Positions 18,625-27,796 of a stretch of DNA of 64,000 nucleotides are shown here, in pieces. Source of the DNA: Streptococcus cuniculi (GTDB lineage: Bacteria; Bacillota; Bacilli; Lactobacillales; Streptococcaceae). The number at the start of each line of letters is the position of its first letter. The first letter of the stretch is position 1. The stretch lies in contig NZ_MSJM01000001.1 in NCBI RefSeq assembly GCF_001921845.1, forward strand, positions 124,001 to 188,000. Direction: 5' to 3'. A model generated the notes under the pieces. That model worked only from the letters and a program-made list of their open reading frames with translations. It was not told the origin of the DNA and made no database searches. The translations under genes were made by a program, and so were the position numbers.

Positions 18625-18645
18625 GATATGCTTTTTAAGCATATC
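18625..18645. promoter_or_regulatory. Perfect palindromic operator in divergent acetyltransferase/LysR promoter
   Basis: GATATGCTT-TTT-AAGCATATC, 9-bp arms, matches the T-N11-A layout of LysR-type operators and ends 5 bp before the TATAAT of the LysR gene. It is a likely autoregulatory site also acting on the divergent acetyltransferase gene. Confidence 0.7.
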
Positions 18646-18656
18646 TATGCTATAAT
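18646..18656 (+). promoter_or_regulatory. Extended -10 promoter of the LysR gene
   Basis: TGCTATAAT with TATAAT at 18651-18656, 27 bp before the start codon. No good -35 at 17 bp; the operator palindrome occupies that position, so activity may depend on the regulator. Confidence 0.55.
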
Positions 18657-18683
18657 ACTAGAAAAACAAGAAAAGGAGTTCCA

Positions 18684-19586
18684 ATGGAAATTAGGGTATT
18701 ACGGTATTTTTTAGAAGCTGCTAGAATGCAAAATATGAGTAAGGCAGCTGCACAGCTCCATGTCACCCAACCTACCCTCTCCAGACAAATCAAGGACCTT
18801 GAAGAAGAACTCGGCCACCCCCTATTTCATAGAAGTAATCACTCTGTTTCTCTCACTTCTGAAGGGGAAATCTTCTACCAACGAGCGCTTGCGATTGTTG
18901 GAATGGTGGATCGAACCATTGCGGAGTTTGAGGCCATGCAGGGCTTTCAAGGAGGGGAAATCTGTATCGGCTGCGCAGAATCAGAAGGTATACATCTGAT
19001 TGCAAAGGCAGCCAAGCACCTACGCCAAGATTACCCTAACATGATTTTTCATCTCTACAGCGGTAACTTTGAACGCGTCACCGACCGCCTAAATAAGGGT
19101 TTGCTTGATTTTGCCCTTATCGTTCAAGAAATGGACACCTCTTCCTACCAAATGCTGCCAATTCCTTATCAGGATACTTGGGGCTTGCTCATGCCTGCAC
19201 ATGCTCCCTTAGCCAAAAAAGAAACCCTTGATATTGCCGATTTACTCGACCTCCCCTTGATTGTGTCTAGGCAAGGGTTCACCGATGAAATGCCCAATCC
19301 CATCAAGAAACAAGAAGAGCGCTTGCAGATTGTGGCAACCTATGATTTGATTTATAATGCCTCGCTTTTTGTCCGAGAAGGCCTAGGCTATGCCCTCACT
19401 TTTGATCACTTAGTCTCTACCGATGCCAATAGTGGGCTGGTTTTTCGTCCTATTATGCCCCAGATTACGTCTCCGATGAAACTCATTTGGAGCAAACAGC
19501 AACCCCTTTCGCAGGCGGCTCAAGTCTTTCTCAGTACCTTTCAAGACTTGCTTGCGTCCTTGAATAAAGCAAAAAAGACAAATTAG
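18684..19586 (+). CDS. LysR-family transcriptional regulator
   Basis: A 300-aa DNA-binding regulator. The N-terminal winged helix-turn-helix (1-60) includes NMSKAAAQLHVTQPTLSRQIKDLE, and the rest is the two-lobed effector domain. ATG follows AAAGGAG. Its divergent neighbour is the acetyltransferase with the cyclophilin-like gene, which suggests these are its targets. The ligand cannot be deduced. The stop codon lies at the end of the left arm of the terminator stem. Confidence 0.9.
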   Translation: MEIRVLRYFLEAARMQNMSKAAAQLHVTQPTLSRQIKDLEEELGHPLFHRSNHSVSLTSEGEIFYQRALAIVGMVDRTIAEFEAMQGFQGGEICIGCAESEGIHLIAKAAKHLRQDYPNMIFHLYSGNFERVTDRLNKGLLDFALIVQEMDTSSYQMLPIPYQDTWGLLMPAHAPLAKKETLDIADLLDLPLIVSRQGFTDEMPNPIKKQEERLQIVATYDLIYNASLFVREGLGYALTFDHLVSTDANSGLVFRPIMPQITSPMKLIWSKQQPLSQAAQVFLSTFQDLLASLNKAKKTN

Positions 19587-19609
19587 AACAGCTAATTTGT
19601 CTTTTTCAA
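19573..19609 (+). terminator. Terminator of the LysR gene
   Basis: AAAAGACAAATTAG (19573-19586) pairs perfectly with CTAATTTGTCTTTT (19592-19605), loop AACAG, then T. A second small palindrome GTGAGA-ATG-TCTCAC (19611-19625) sits just before the clpP stop codon. Confidence 0.88.
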
Positions 19610-19627
19610 TGTGAGAATGTCTCACTC

Positions 19628-20218
19628 TTACTTCAATTGATTGTTTTCCATGATTTGGTCAATAAAGCCGTAGTCAAGCGTTTCTTTGGCACTCATCCAG
19701 TAGTCGCGCTCTGCATCTTTGTGGACTTGTTTAACACTTTTTCCTGAATTATCCGCAAGGATTTTCTCAAGAGTGTTACGAGTTTTGAGCAAATGCTCGG
19801 CTGCGATGGCCATATCAGTTTGTTGCGTACCACCACCAGTACCGCCCATTGGCTGGTGAATCATGTATTCTGCGTGTGGCAACATGAAACGTTTGCCCTT
19901 AGCACCGCTTGAAGCGATAATCGTTCCCATGCTGGCAGCCATTCCCATAACGATGGTTTGGACATCTGCCTTGATAAAGTTCATGGTGTCCACAATGGCA
20001 AGACCTGCTGACACAGAACCTCCAGGAGTATTGACATAGAGGTAAATATCCTTGGTTGGGTCTTGGGCATCGAGGAAAAGCAACTGGGCAATAACAGAGT
20101 TGGCCATATTGTCCTCAACTGGACCTGTCAACATGATAATACGATCTTTTAAGAGACGTGAGTAAATATCATACGAGCGTTCCCCACGGCTGGTTTGTTC
20201 AATAACTACAGGAATCAT
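19628..20218 (-). CDS. clpP: ATP-dependent Clp protease proteolytic subunit ClpP
   Basis: Barrel-forming serine peptidase that works with ClpX, ClpC or ClpE in protein quality control and in competence and stress regulation. The 196-aa protein has the catalytic triad Ser96 (GMAASMG), His121 (MIHQPMGG) and Asp172. Full length. ATG follows AAGGAGA. The promoter carries a CtsR box, giving heat and stress induction. Confidence 0.97.
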   Translation of the reverse strand: MIPVVIEQTSRGERSYDIYSRLLKDRIIMLTGPVEDNMANSVIAQLLFLDAQDPTKDIYLYVNTPGGSVSAGLAIVDTMNFIKADVQTIVMGMAASMGTIIASSGAKGKRFMLPHAEYMIHQPMGGTGGGTQQTDMAIAAEHLLKTRNTLEKILADNSGKSVKQVHKDAERDYWMSAKETLDYGFIDQIMENNQLK

Positions 20219-20245
20219 AGTATTCTCCTTTTCGATTTTGAGATT

Positions 20246-20275
20246 ATTATACTTAAATAGTCAAAAAAGGTCAAA
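20246..20275 (-). promoter_or_regulatory. clpP promoter overlapped by a CtsR box
   Basis: Minus-strand -35 TTGACC (20274-20269), 17-bp spacer, -10 TATAAT (20251-20246). The plus strand reads AGTCAAA-AAA-GGTCAAA (20259-20275), the CtsR heptad direct repeat, covering the -35. Confidence 0.9.
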
Positions 20276-20340
20276 TAAAAAACTTGAGACGGAGAGAGAT
20301 TGTCTCATTAGAAATCAAATTCCAACATTATTCACAAAAA

Positions 20341-20518
20341 AGAGGCTGGGACAAAAGTCCCTTGCCTCGTTACGTTTCATAGGTTTAACAGGTTGACGCA
20401 GTAGTTGTCTGGTTTGTAAAACGTTGATAAATCAACATTCTACAAACCTAGTCAACCTTGCGGGGGTGGGACAACGAAATCGAACTCTTACGAGTTATCG
20501 ATTTCTGTCCCACTCCCC
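20341..20518. repeat. GAGGCTGGGAC repeat, middle form
   Basis: Shares both ends and the GTAAAACGTTGATAA core with 11905-12136 but lacks about 55 bp including the 12-bp hairpin module. It fills most of the clpP-upp gap and abuts the upp stop codon, where its terminal palindrome may serve as terminator. A GAGAC/GTCTC stem lies near 20285-20306. Confidence 0.75.
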
Positions 20519-20529
20519 TTCATAATGGC

Positions 20530-21159
20530 TTATTTTGTACCGAACAAGCGGTCTCCTGCATCTCCCAATCCTGGAACGATGTAGCCTTTTTCGTTTAGTT
20601 TTTCATCTAGGGCTGCGGTGAAGATATCCACATCTGGATGAGCAGCTTGAAGGGCTTTAACGCCTTCTGGTGCTGCTACAAGGCAGACAAATTTGATATT
20701 GGTTGCGCCACGTTTTTTCAGTGAATCAATGGCCAAAATCGCAGAACCACCTGTCGCAAGCATTGGGTCAACAACAAAAATCTGACGTTGGTCAATGTCT
20801 TCTGGTAATTTGACCAAGTATTCAACTGGTTGCAAGGTTTCTTCATCGCGGTACATACCGATGTGACCAACTTTGGCAGCTGGCACAAGGCTCAATAGAC
20901 CGTCCACCATACCGATTCCGGCACGCAAGATTGGAACAATGGCCAATTTTTTACCAGCGATTTGTTTTTGAACCGTTTTAGTAATCGGTGTTTCGATTTC
21001 AACATCTTCTAGCGGTAAGTCACGTAGCACTTCATACCCCATTAGCATAGCGATTTCATCCACCAACTCGCGGAAAGCCTTAGTAGGCGTATCTGTACGG
21101 CGCAAGATAGACAATTTATGCTGAATAAGTGGATGTGCAATAACTTGGAATTTCTCCAT
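20530..21159 (-). CDS. upp: Uracil phosphoribosyltransferase
   Basis: Salvages uracil to UMP with PRPP. The 209-aa protein starts [17 protein letters not shown], the family's normal N-terminus; an in-frame upstream extension is not needed. PRPP-binding motif [12 protein letters not shown] and the C-terminal [14 protein letters not shown] uracil-binding loop are intact. A GAGG Shine-Dalgarno precedes the ATG. Confidence 0.97.
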   Translation of the reverse strand: MEKFQVIAHPLIQHKLSILRRTDTPTKAFRELVDEIAMLMGYEVLRDLPLEDVEIETPITKTVQKQIAGKKLAIVPILRAGIGMVDGLLSLVPAAKVGHIGMYRDEETLQPVEYLVKLPEDIDQRQIFVVDPMLATGGSAILAIDSLKKRGATNIKFVCLVAAPEGVKALQAAHPDVDIFTAALDEKLNEKGYIVPGLGDAGDRLFGTK

Positions 21160-21201
21160 GATGTAACCTCTTCTATTTGTTTTTTCTATTTTACCAAAAA
21201 A

Positions 21202-21240
21202 TATCAAAAAAAGCTTGCCAAAGTGGTAAGCTTTTTTGAT
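21202..21240 (-). terminator. Terminator of the chorismate mutase/permease transcript
   Basis: AAAAAAGCTT-G-CCA against TGG-T-AAGCTTTTTT with one mismatch and loop AAG; T-runs on both strands. Confidence 0.8.
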
Positions 21241-21291
21241 TTTTCAAAACAAGACAGCCCAAAGAATCAAAACTCCCCTTGCTCTCAACCT

Positions 21292-21555
21292 TTAGTCTAG
21301 TTGTTTCTGCTGGTGGGCACGAGATAAGCGCATCATTTCAGTATATAATTCTTTCAACGGCTCGCGCAGTTCCGCATCTTTGAGGTAGCTGCAGACCTTT
21401 TCGACTACCTGCGCTTCACGACTACTATCAAGAACTGGTAGACCATGCTCTTTTTTAATCGCAACAACCTCTAAAGCCGTCTGCATCCGCTCCTCAAACA
21501 AGCGTACGATTTCTCTATCAATCCGGTCAATGGTTTCTCTTTGTTTTGATAACAT
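21292..21555 (-). CDS. Chorismate mutase, AroQ type
   Basis: An 87-aa all-helical monofunctional chorismate mutase (chorismate to prephenate, for Phe/Tyr synthesis). The family pattern is visible as RETIDRIDREIVRLFEERM, VVAIKKEHGLPVLDSSRE and KELYTEMMRLSRAHQQ. It follows the SLC13 permease by 12 bp on the same strand and is probably co-transcribed with it. Confidence 0.88.
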   Translation of the reverse strand: MLSKQRETIDRIDREIVRLFEERMQTALEVVAIKKEHGLPVLDSSREAQVVEKVCSYLKDAELREPLKELYTEMMRLSRAHQQKQLD

Positions 21556-21567
21556 ATGATATTCCTC

Positions 21568-23034
21568 CTATTGTAAAACAAGTACCCCAAGCGGGTAGAA
21601 AATAGCGATGGCTGACAGGATACTCCACAGCAACATCCAACAACCAAATAGAAATGTATCGCGACTATTGGTCCACTCTGAACCGATTGAAATCGCAACG
21701 TAAGGCATAGCTGGCGCTGTTACAAAGGCAAGTGAAGCCATGTAGCCAATCGCGCAGCAAATCACCGCGATATTGGCTGAAAATTGAGTACCAGCGGACT
21801 GGTAAATGGTCAAGGCCATGGTGGTCACGACAGAAACCGTCACCAGATTCGAGGTGAAGTTGGTCTGAATGCCCGCCCAAACCACGAAGAAGACCACCAT
21901 TAATACTGGACTAAGCCCCACCACAAATGGGGACAACTGCTCATTCAAGAGGGTAACAACTCCGACTTTTTCATTGGATAAGACCGTCCCCAAAGCCAAG
22001 GTCGATCCCACCAACAGCATGCTAGGCCAGTGTACACCTTTGGAAATAGCTTCTGAAATATTCAACAGCGGCTTACCTTCTACATGCAGCAAGGCAAGAA
22101 CAGCTGTCATCAGAAGCGGTGGAAACATGATTCCAGCCTGTTTAAAGAAAGCTGCAAAAGCTGGGAGGGTACCTGCTAAAATTTCAGGCACCAGCCACAT
22201 AGCCACCATGCCTAAAAAGATTCCAACAATCCATTTTTCCCGCTTATCAACTGGCGCCAAGTCCGTCAAACTATCTAATTCTTTGATTTGAATGTCCTTG
22301 GTATCAATTTTGAACAAAAGACGAACAGAAAAGAGCAAGACAAGAAAGAGGGCTAGACCTGCTGGTACAGCAAATTGCATGTACTGCAAGTTACTGATTA
22401 CCACTTTAGACATGGCTGCATACAGCCCCATAGCGGTAATGGCAAAGACGTGGTTAATCGGGGTCATGGCCGTTCCAATCGCAATCGTGATAAACATAGC
22501 AATCAAGAGATGTGAAGCCGACTTATCGCCTTTTTTCCAACCAAATTGCAAACAGATTTCCTCAAACAATGGTAGCAAGAACATGAAAATCACAGTTGGC
22601 GAAATCACACTACTCAAGATGAGAACCACTCCTAGAAAAGCCGTAATAAAGCGGGACGGTCGACTCATGGCAAAGCGGCTATGAACCACTTTTGATGTCA
22701 CCCGTTTCAAAAATGAAGTTTGATTCAAAGCATAGGTCATGACGAAGGTAAACAACAAGAACACAAAAGTCGTATTCCCAAAGGACCACTGAGAAACCTG
22801 ACCATAGGTCATCTCTGGAATCAAGCCCAGACTCACCAAAGTCAATAAACTCGGCCAATCTGTTGCCACAAAAAGCCATAATATCAAACTCCCGACCAAG
22901 GTCGCAAGAGCGGCAAAGGTCTGGCTAGACAAGCCAAACAAGTGCCAACCAAGCGACGTATTAAGAAAGGCAAGTAGGAGAACTCCCACTCCCAAAACCG
23001 TTGCCAGTCCTTTCTTTTTCCAATTCATATCCAT
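21568..23034 (-). CDS. SLC13/DASS-family anion permease
   Basis: A 488-aa membrane protein with about 11-12 helices of the divalent anion:Na+ symporter (DASS/SLC13) type. Stretches such as SSVISPTVIFMFLLPLFEE, ITIAIGTAMTPINHVFA and a second-half TNFTSNLVTVSVVT correspond to the two substrate loops. Probable substrates are dicarboxylates or sulfate-like anions, unresolved. It starts 18 bp after the MalY-like gene and precedes chorismate mutase, so the whole minus-strand set from metC-like to chorismate mutase may be one transcript. Confidence 0.8.
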   Translation of the reverse strand: MDMNWKKKGLATVLGVGVLLLAFLNTSLGWHLFGLSSQTFAALATLVGSLILWLFVATDWPSLLTLVSLGLIPEMTYGQVSQWSFGNTTFVFLLFTFVMTYALNQTSFLKRVTSKVVHSRFAMSRPSRFITAFLGVVLILSSVISPTVIFMFLLPLFEEICLQFGWKKGDKSASHLLIAMFITIAIGTAMTPINHVFAITAMGLYAAMSKVVISNLQYMQFAVPAGLALFLVLLFSVRLLFKIDTKDIQIKELDSLTDLAPVDKREKWIVGIFLGMVAMWLVPEILAGTLPAFAAFFKQAGIMFPPLLMTAVLALLHVEGKPLLNISEAISKGVHWPSMLLVGSTLALGTVLSNEKVGVVTLLNEQLSPFVVGLSPVLMVVFFVVWAGIQTNFTSNLVTVSVVTTMALTIYQSAGTQFSANIAVICCAIGYMASLAFVTAPAMPYVAISIGSEWTNSRDTFLFGCWMLLWSILSAIAIFYPLGVLVLQ

Positions 23035-23052
23035 ATCTCCTTATCCTAAATA

Positions 23053-24219
23053 CTAATCCTTCTCAAAGACACGCGCAATCCGCTCACAGGCTTCTTGAAC
23101 TGTCTCAAAAGGTGTTGCCGCATTAAAACGAGCATGACAAATCCCCTCTCCTCCAAAGGTCACACCGTCATTTAAAACGACACGAGCTTCTTTGCGCAAT
23201 TTCTCATGGACTTCCTCATGGCTCAGTCCGTAAGCTGAAAAATCAAGCCAGACGAGATAAGTGCCTTCCGGCTTCATCACGTCAATCTTGGTATGCGCAC
23301 TAAGATAGTCTACGACATAGTCAATGTTTTGCTCTAAAACAACTTTCAACTCCTCCAACCAGGGCTTGCCATACGAAAAGGCAGCTTCAGTGGCTAATAG
23401 ACCAACCGTTGAAACTTCATGGTGATTATTGGCCAACTGTCGTCTCGTAAAACGCTTCTTTAGGTCCTTATTTTCAATAATGGCAAAACTGTTTTTTGTT
23501 CCTGCAATATTAAAAGTTTTTGTAGCTGACGACAAGATAATGGTGAAATCCTTAAAATCTGGCTGCAAGGTATTAAAACTATGGTGCTTGTGACCAAACA
23601 AGGCCAAGTCCTGATGAATCTCATCTGATACCAAGAGGACACCGTACTTTTGACACAAGCGGCCAATCGCTTCCAATTCATCCCTGCTCCAGACACGACC
23701 ACCAGGATTGTGGGGACTGCAAAGAATATACAATTTCACATCCTGTTCGACCAAGACCTTTTCCAACTGCTCAAGATCCAACTCAAAACGACCATTTTTC
23801 TTGACGAGGGAATTGGTGACCAATTTGCGCTGATTGAGCTTGACTGTGCGTGCAAAAGGAGGATAGACTGGCGTATTGATCAGCACCGCATCTCCTTCGT
23901 TAGTCAATGCTTGAACCGCAATCGAAATCGCAGGCACAACACCTTCAATCAAGACAATATCTTCTCGAGTGACGACATAGTCATGCTCCGATTTTTCCCA
24001 ATCAATGATGCTCTGATAGAGCTCATCGCTGGCATAGGTGTAGCCAAAGATATAGTCATTCGCATAGCGCTTGATCGCATCCCGTATCTCTTCAAACGGA
24101 AGAAAGTCCATATCCGCCACCCACATCTGGAGCAAATCAGGTTCACTCTCACTCGTCTTCCATTTTTCAGAATGCTGCGCTAAGCGATTGGGCCGTGTTG
24201 TAAAATCAAAGTATCCCAT
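23053..24219 (-). CDS. MalY/PatB-type pyridoxal phosphate C-S lyase / aminotransferase
   Basis: A 388-aa fold-type I PLP enzyme of the MalY/PatB family, typically a cystathionine beta-lyase (cystathionine to homocysteine). Features: MGYFDFTTRPNRLAQHSEKW start, LLQMWVADMDF, CSPHNPGGRVW, SDEIHQDL and the PLP-lysine motif SSATKTFNIAGTK. Its stop-start spacing of 1 bp to the upstream cystathionine enzyme gene implies a sulfur amino acid operon, controlled by the Met-box upstream. Confidence 0.9.
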   Translation of the reverse strand: MGYFDFTTRPNRLAQHSEKWKTSESEPDLLQMWVADMDFLPFEEIRDAIKRYANDYIFGYTYASDELYQSIIDWEKSEHDYVVTREDIVLIEGVVPAISIAVQALTNEGDAVLINTPVYPPFARTVKLNQRKLVTNSLVKKNGRFELDLEQLEKVLVEQDVKLYILCSPHNPGGRVWSRDELEAIGRLCQKYGVLLVSDEIHQDLALFGHKHHSFNTLQPDFKDFTIILSSATKTFNIAGTKNSFAIIENKDLKKRFTRRQLANNHHEVSTVGLLATEAAFSYGKPWLEELKVVLEQNIDYVVDYLSAHTKIDVMKPEGTYLVWLDFSAYGLSHEEVHEKLRKEARVVLNDGVTFGGEGICHARFNAATPFETVQEACERIARVFEKD

Positions 24220-24220
24220 A

Positions 24221-25312
24221 CTAACCCTCCAATGCCTGCTTCAAGTCTGCAATCAAGTCATCTGCATCCTCAATGCCAATAGACAAGCGCAGCAAATCAT
24301 CCGTCAAACCATAGGAATGACGAACGTCTGCAGGAATGTCCGCATGCGTTTGGGTCGCAGGATAGGTAATCAAGCTCTCCACACCACCAAGACTTTCCGC
24401 AAACGTAAAGACTTTGAGTTGGTTTAAAATGCTTGGTATCTTCTTCTCATCAACTACTTTTACAGACACCATACCACCTTTTCCAGTATAGTAAACTTCT
24501 CGCACCGCACTTGATTGGCGTAAAAAGTCCACCACTTTCTGGGCATTTTTGGTAGAGCGTTCCATGCGTAGAGCAAGAGTTTTCAAGCCCCGCATCAGCA
24601 AGTAAGCGTCAAAAGGAGACAAGGTTGGGCCTGTCGTATTTTGGTCATAAAAGAGTTTGTCATACAAATCCTTGTCATTGGTCATCAAGACACCCGCTAG
24701 GACATCGTTATGCCCCGATAGGTACTTAGTCGCAGAGTGGAGCACTACATCAGCACCTAAGGGAAGCGGATTTTGATAAATGGGACTGTAAAAGGTGTTG
24801 TCCACGATGACCTTAGCACCATGAGCATGAGCGACTTGCGCTACTCTTGCAATATCAAACTCCACCATTAAAGGATTAGTCGGCGTTTCGATAAAAACAT
24901 AGTCTGTTTCAGCCGTAATCTGAGCGAGCAATTCTACTTCTGAATTGGCATAGGTGAAGCGAAAACGTCCCTGCTCTTCCTGCTCATTGAACCAGCGAAA
25001 ACTACCGCCGTACAAATCACGCGCAGCAACAATTCGACTGCCAACCGGAAAGCCACTAAAAAGCAAAACCAAGGCTGCCATTCCAGAACTCGTCACCAAG
25101 GCATACTCTGCCTGCTCAATCGCAGCCAAGGTCGCCTCCAGATTCAAACGGGTCGGATTCTTGGTCCGTGTATAATCAAAACCTGTCGATTGACCAAATT
25201 CTGGGTGCTGATAGGTCGTGGATAGATGAATCGGCGACACCAAGGCCCCTGTTTTTTCATCTGCCTTAATCCCAGCGTGTGCTAATAAGGTATCAACTTT
25301 ATAATCTGCCAT
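24221..25312 (-). CDS. Cystathionine gamma-synthase/lyase-family PLP enzyme
   Basis: A 363-aa Cys/Met metabolism PLP enzyme (trans-sulfuration). ATG at 25312 gives MADYKVDTLLAHAG and follows AGGAGG; a longer frame exists but lacks family similarity. YTRTKNPTR, the SSGMAAL region, DNTF, and the PLP lysine in HSATKYLSGHNDVLAG are present. Sequence alone does not separate metB-like synthase from metC-like lyase, so no symbol is given. First gene before the MalY-like gene, with a Met-box upstream. Confidence 0.9.
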   Translation of the reverse strand: MADYKVDTLLAHAGIKADEKTGALVSPIHLSTTYQHPEFGQSTGFDYTRTKNPTRLNLEATLAAIEQAEYALVTSSGMAALVLLFSGFPVGSRIVAARDLYGGSFRWFNEQEEQGRFRFTYANSEVELLAQITAETDYVFIETPTNPLMVEFDIARVAQVAHAHGAKVIVDNTFYSPIYQNPLPLGADVVLHSATKYLSGHNDVLAGVLMTNDKDLYDKLFYDQNTTGPTLSPFDAYLLMRGLKTLALRMERSTKNAQKVVDFLRQSSAVREVYYTGKGGMVSVKVVDEKKIPSILNQLKVFTFAESLGGVESLITYPATQTHADIPADVRHSYGLTDDLLRLSIGIEDADDLIADLKQALEG

Positions 25313-25410
25313 ACAATCCTCCTTTATGAGACTTATAGCTATTTTAGCATTTATTGTCAGAATTTTCATGAAAAGATACAAAAATTCCATAGTCTTTTAT
25401 TAAAACAAGA

Positions 25411-25427
25411 TATAGTTTTTCACTATA
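25411..25427 (-). promoter_or_regulatory. Met-box (MtaR/MetR-type operator)
   Basis: TATAGTTTTTCACTATA matches the streptococcal Met-box as I recall it (TATAGTTtnaAACTATA), with one mismatch in a fixed position. It lies about 100 bp upstream of the cystathionine enzyme gene and 55 bp upstream of murE, between divergent starts. The likely regulated gene is the sulfur amino acid operon. Confidence 0.75.
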
Positions 25428-25481
25428 CCCTATTCTTTTCTTTTACTTGTCAATCTCTGCCAATCAGTTTACAATAGAAGT

Positions 25482-26930
25482 ATGATTAGATTAGACACTG
25501 TATTAACAATTTTAAAAAACGACCATAATTTCCGTGAAATTGTAGATAACGGAAATTACAGCTACAACTGGCCGGACGAAGCATTCTTTAGCCAGATTAG
25601 CTATGACAGCCGCAAGGTCGACAACAAGACCCTCTTTTTCGTCAAGGGAGCCAATTTCAAAACAGAGTTTCTCATGGCTGCCATTGCGGCTGGGCTTCGC
25701 TTTTACATCGCTGAAAAAGATTATGAAGTTGGCATTCCAGCCATCATCGTAACAGACATCAAGCAAGCCATGAGCCTGATTGCCATGGAATTTTACGGTC
25801 AACCGCAGGAAAAGCTAAAGCTCCTTGCCTTTACAGGTACCAAGGGTAAGACCACTGCTGCCTACTTTGCCTACACCATTTTAGAGCAGAGCCACAAGCC
25901 AGCAATGCTCTCTACCATGAACACCACCTTGGACGGACAAACCTTTTTCAAGTCTGCACTGACCACACCCGAAAGCATCGACCTCTTTGCCATGATGGCA
26001 GAAGCCGTCGCAAATGGTCGTACTCACTTGATTATGGAAGTGTCTAGTCAAGCCTATCTGGTCAAGCGGGTCTACGGACTGACCTTTGATGTCGGCGTTT
26101 TCCTCAACATCAGCCCTGACCATATCGGCCCGATTGAGCACCCGAGCTTTGAGGACTATTTTTACCACAAGCGGCTGTTAATGGAAAATAGCAGAGCAGT
26201 TATCCTAAATAGCGGAATGGACCATTTTCAAGTTGTAAAAGACCAAGTGTCAACTACTCCGCATGATATCTACGGCCCGCATTCTGACAACCGCATCATC
26301 CATTCCCAAGCCTTTCACTTTGAAGCAGGCGGCATTCTCGCAGGCCATTACGATATTCAACTGATCGGTCATTTCAACCAAGAAAATGCCCTTGCAGCAG
26401 GTCTTGCCTGCTTGCGTCTAGGAGCAAGCCCCGCAGATATTCAGGCAGGAATCGCCGCAACCAGCGTCCCTGGCCGCATGGAGGTTCTCACCCAAACAAA
26501 CGGAGCCAAGGTCTTTGTCGACTATGCCCACAACGGCGATAGCGTTGGTAAGCTCATTGATGTTGTCCTCACACATCAGACAGGGCAGGTCATCCTAATC
26601 CTCGGTGCCACAGGAAATAAGGGAGAAAGCCGTCGCAAGGATTTCGGACTTCTGCTTAACCGCTATCCTGACCTCCATGTGATTCTGACCGCAGACGATC
26701 CAAATCGTGAAGATCCTGCGGCTATCGCAGCAGAAATCCAGTCCTACATGAAAGGCCCAAGCCAGATTATCGTAGACCGCGAAACAGCTATCCAGGCAGC
26801 CCTCTCCATGACCAAGACCGCACAAGATGCCGTCATCATCGCAGGAAAAGGCGCTGACCAATACCAAATCATCAACGACACAAAAGTCCCCTATGCAGGC
26901 GACTTAACCATTGCCAAACGCTATTTATAG
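25482..26930 (+). CDS. murE: UDP-N-acetylmuramoyl-L-alanyl-D-glutamate--L-lysine ligase
   Basis: Adds the third stem-peptide residue in peptidoglycan synthesis. The 482-aa Mur ligase has the ATP loop [12 protein letters not shown] (about residues 114-125), [22 protein letters not shown] and the amino acid-recognition loop DDPNRED in place of the DNPR of diaminopimelate-adding enzymes, which supports L-Lys. Length is normal. It is transcribed alone, divergent from the cystathionine operon. Confidence 0.95.
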   Translation: MIRLDTVLTILKNDHNFREIVDNGNYSYNWPDEAFFSQISYDSRKVDNKTLFFVKGANFKTEFLMAAIAAGLRFYIAEKDYEVGIPAIIVTDIKQAMSLIAMEFYGQPQEKLKLLAFTGTKGKTTAAYFAYTILEQSHKPAMLSTMNTTLDGQTFFKSALTTPESIDLFAMMAEAVANGRTHLIMEVSSQAYLVKRVYGLTFDVGVFLNISPDHIGPIEHPSFEDYFYHKRLLMENSRAVILNSGMDHFQVVKDQVSTTPHDIYGPHSDNRIIHSQAFHFEAGGILAGHYDIQLIGHFNQENALAAGLACLRLGASPADIQAGIAATSVPGRMEVLTQTNGAKVFVDYAHNGDSVGKLIDVVLTHQTGQVILILGATGNKGESRRKDFGLLLNRYPDLHVILTADDPNREDPAAIAAEIQSYMKGPSQIIVDRETAIQAALSMTKTAQDAVIIAGKGADQYQIINDTKVPYAGDLTIAKRYL

Positions 26931-26980
26931 CAACTCCATTTAGAGCTATAAAATTTCACTCATCTTGCTGACTCATACAA

Positions 26981-27012
26981 TATGAAAAGACTGGAAAACC
27001 AGTCTTTTCATA
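26981..27012. terminator. Bidirectional terminator between murE and rsuA-like gene
   Basis: TATGAAAAGACTGG (26981-26994) and its perfect complement (26999-27012) with loop AAAA; T- and A-runs flank the GC core for both converging genes. Confidence 0.9.
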
Positions 27013-27018
27013 TACTTT

Positions 27019-27738
27019 CTAATCCAAATACTGCTTCAAGATTTTCTTTTCCGTACTCGTTAATGTACGATAGCTACCTACTGGCAAATCATCTTCTAAG
27101 ACAAAGTCGCCAAAGGCAATCCGCTTGAGATAGGTCACCTTGACCCCGTAAGCCAAAAACATCTTCTTGACCTGATGAAATTTCCCTTCTGAAATCCGAA
27201 TTCTCGCCCGACTGAAGGTTTCTTCTGCCGATACAATCTCCAAAACCGCAGGCTGGCACTTGGTTCCATCTAAAAAACGAACTCCTTCACGGAAAAAAGC
27301 AACTGCATCCTCAGCCAAAAAGCCATTGACCTCCACATCATAGACCTTGTCGACATGATACTTGGGGTGAAGCATCCGAAAGCCCAAGGGACCATTATTG
27401 GTAATCAGCAAGAGCCCTTCTGTATCCCTGTCGAGACGCCCGATGGGGTATAGCCCCGCACGCCTGTCCTTCTCTGCAATCAAATCAATCACCGTCTGGT
27501 GCTGAACATCTGATACCGCAGACACCACACCCGCTGGCTTATTGAGCAGGTAGTAGACAGGGGCTTCAAGCATCACCTGTTTGCCACAGACTTCAATCAC
27601 CTGTAGACCAGGGTCCGCAATCTGACTACCAGACCTTACAAGTCTCCCGTCCACCGTCACCTGCTGACTCTTCAACAATTTCTTCACTTGATTCCGCGAG
27701 CCAACACCCGCCTTTTCCAAACACTTATCTAATCGCAT
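27019..27738 (-). CDS. 16S rRNA pseudouridine synthase, RsuA/RluB family
   Basis: A 239-aa enzyme converting uridine to pseudouridine, probably U516 of 16S rRNA. The S4 RNA-binding domain (about 1-48, MRLDKCLEKAGVGSRNQVKK) precedes the catalytic domain with GRLDRDTEGLLLITN (catalytic Asp) and KVYDVEVNG. I chose MRLDKCL at 27738; a further in-frame ATG is 18 bp upstream. No Shine-Dalgarno precedes 27738, and a TACAAT -10-like hexamer lies only 6 bp before it, so a leaderless message is possible. Confidence 0.88.
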   Translation of the reverse strand: MRLDKCLEKAGVGSRNQVKKLLKSQQVTVDGRLVRSGSQIADPGLQVIEVCGKQVMLEAPVYYLLNKPAGVVSAVSDVQHQTVIDLIAEKDRRAGLYPIGRLDRDTEGLLLITNNGPLGFRMLHPKYHVDKVYDVEVNGFLAEDAVAFFREGVRFLDGTKCQPAVLEIVSAEETFSRARIRISEGKFHQVKKMFLAYGVKVTYLKRIAFGDFVLEDDLPVGSYRTLTSTEKKILKQYLD

Positions 27739-27754
27739 AGAGCTATTGTAACAC

Positions 27755-27791
27755 AAAGACTAACTATCCACACCGATAGTTAGTCTTTTTT
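27755..27791. terminator. Strong hairpin upstream of rsuA-like gene
   Basis: AAAGACTAACTATC (27755-27768) and perfect complement (27775-27788), loop CACACC. The long T-run is on the plus-strand side; on the minus strand it could insulate rsuA from transcripts coming from nagB. Confidence 0.75.
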
Positions 27792-27796
27792 GATTA

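Noticed and set aside
25313..25481. SAM riboswitch or T-box upstream of the cystathionine enzyme gene
   Set aside because: The leader is short and A/T-rich with no conserved riboswitch core or terminator; a Met-box explains control.
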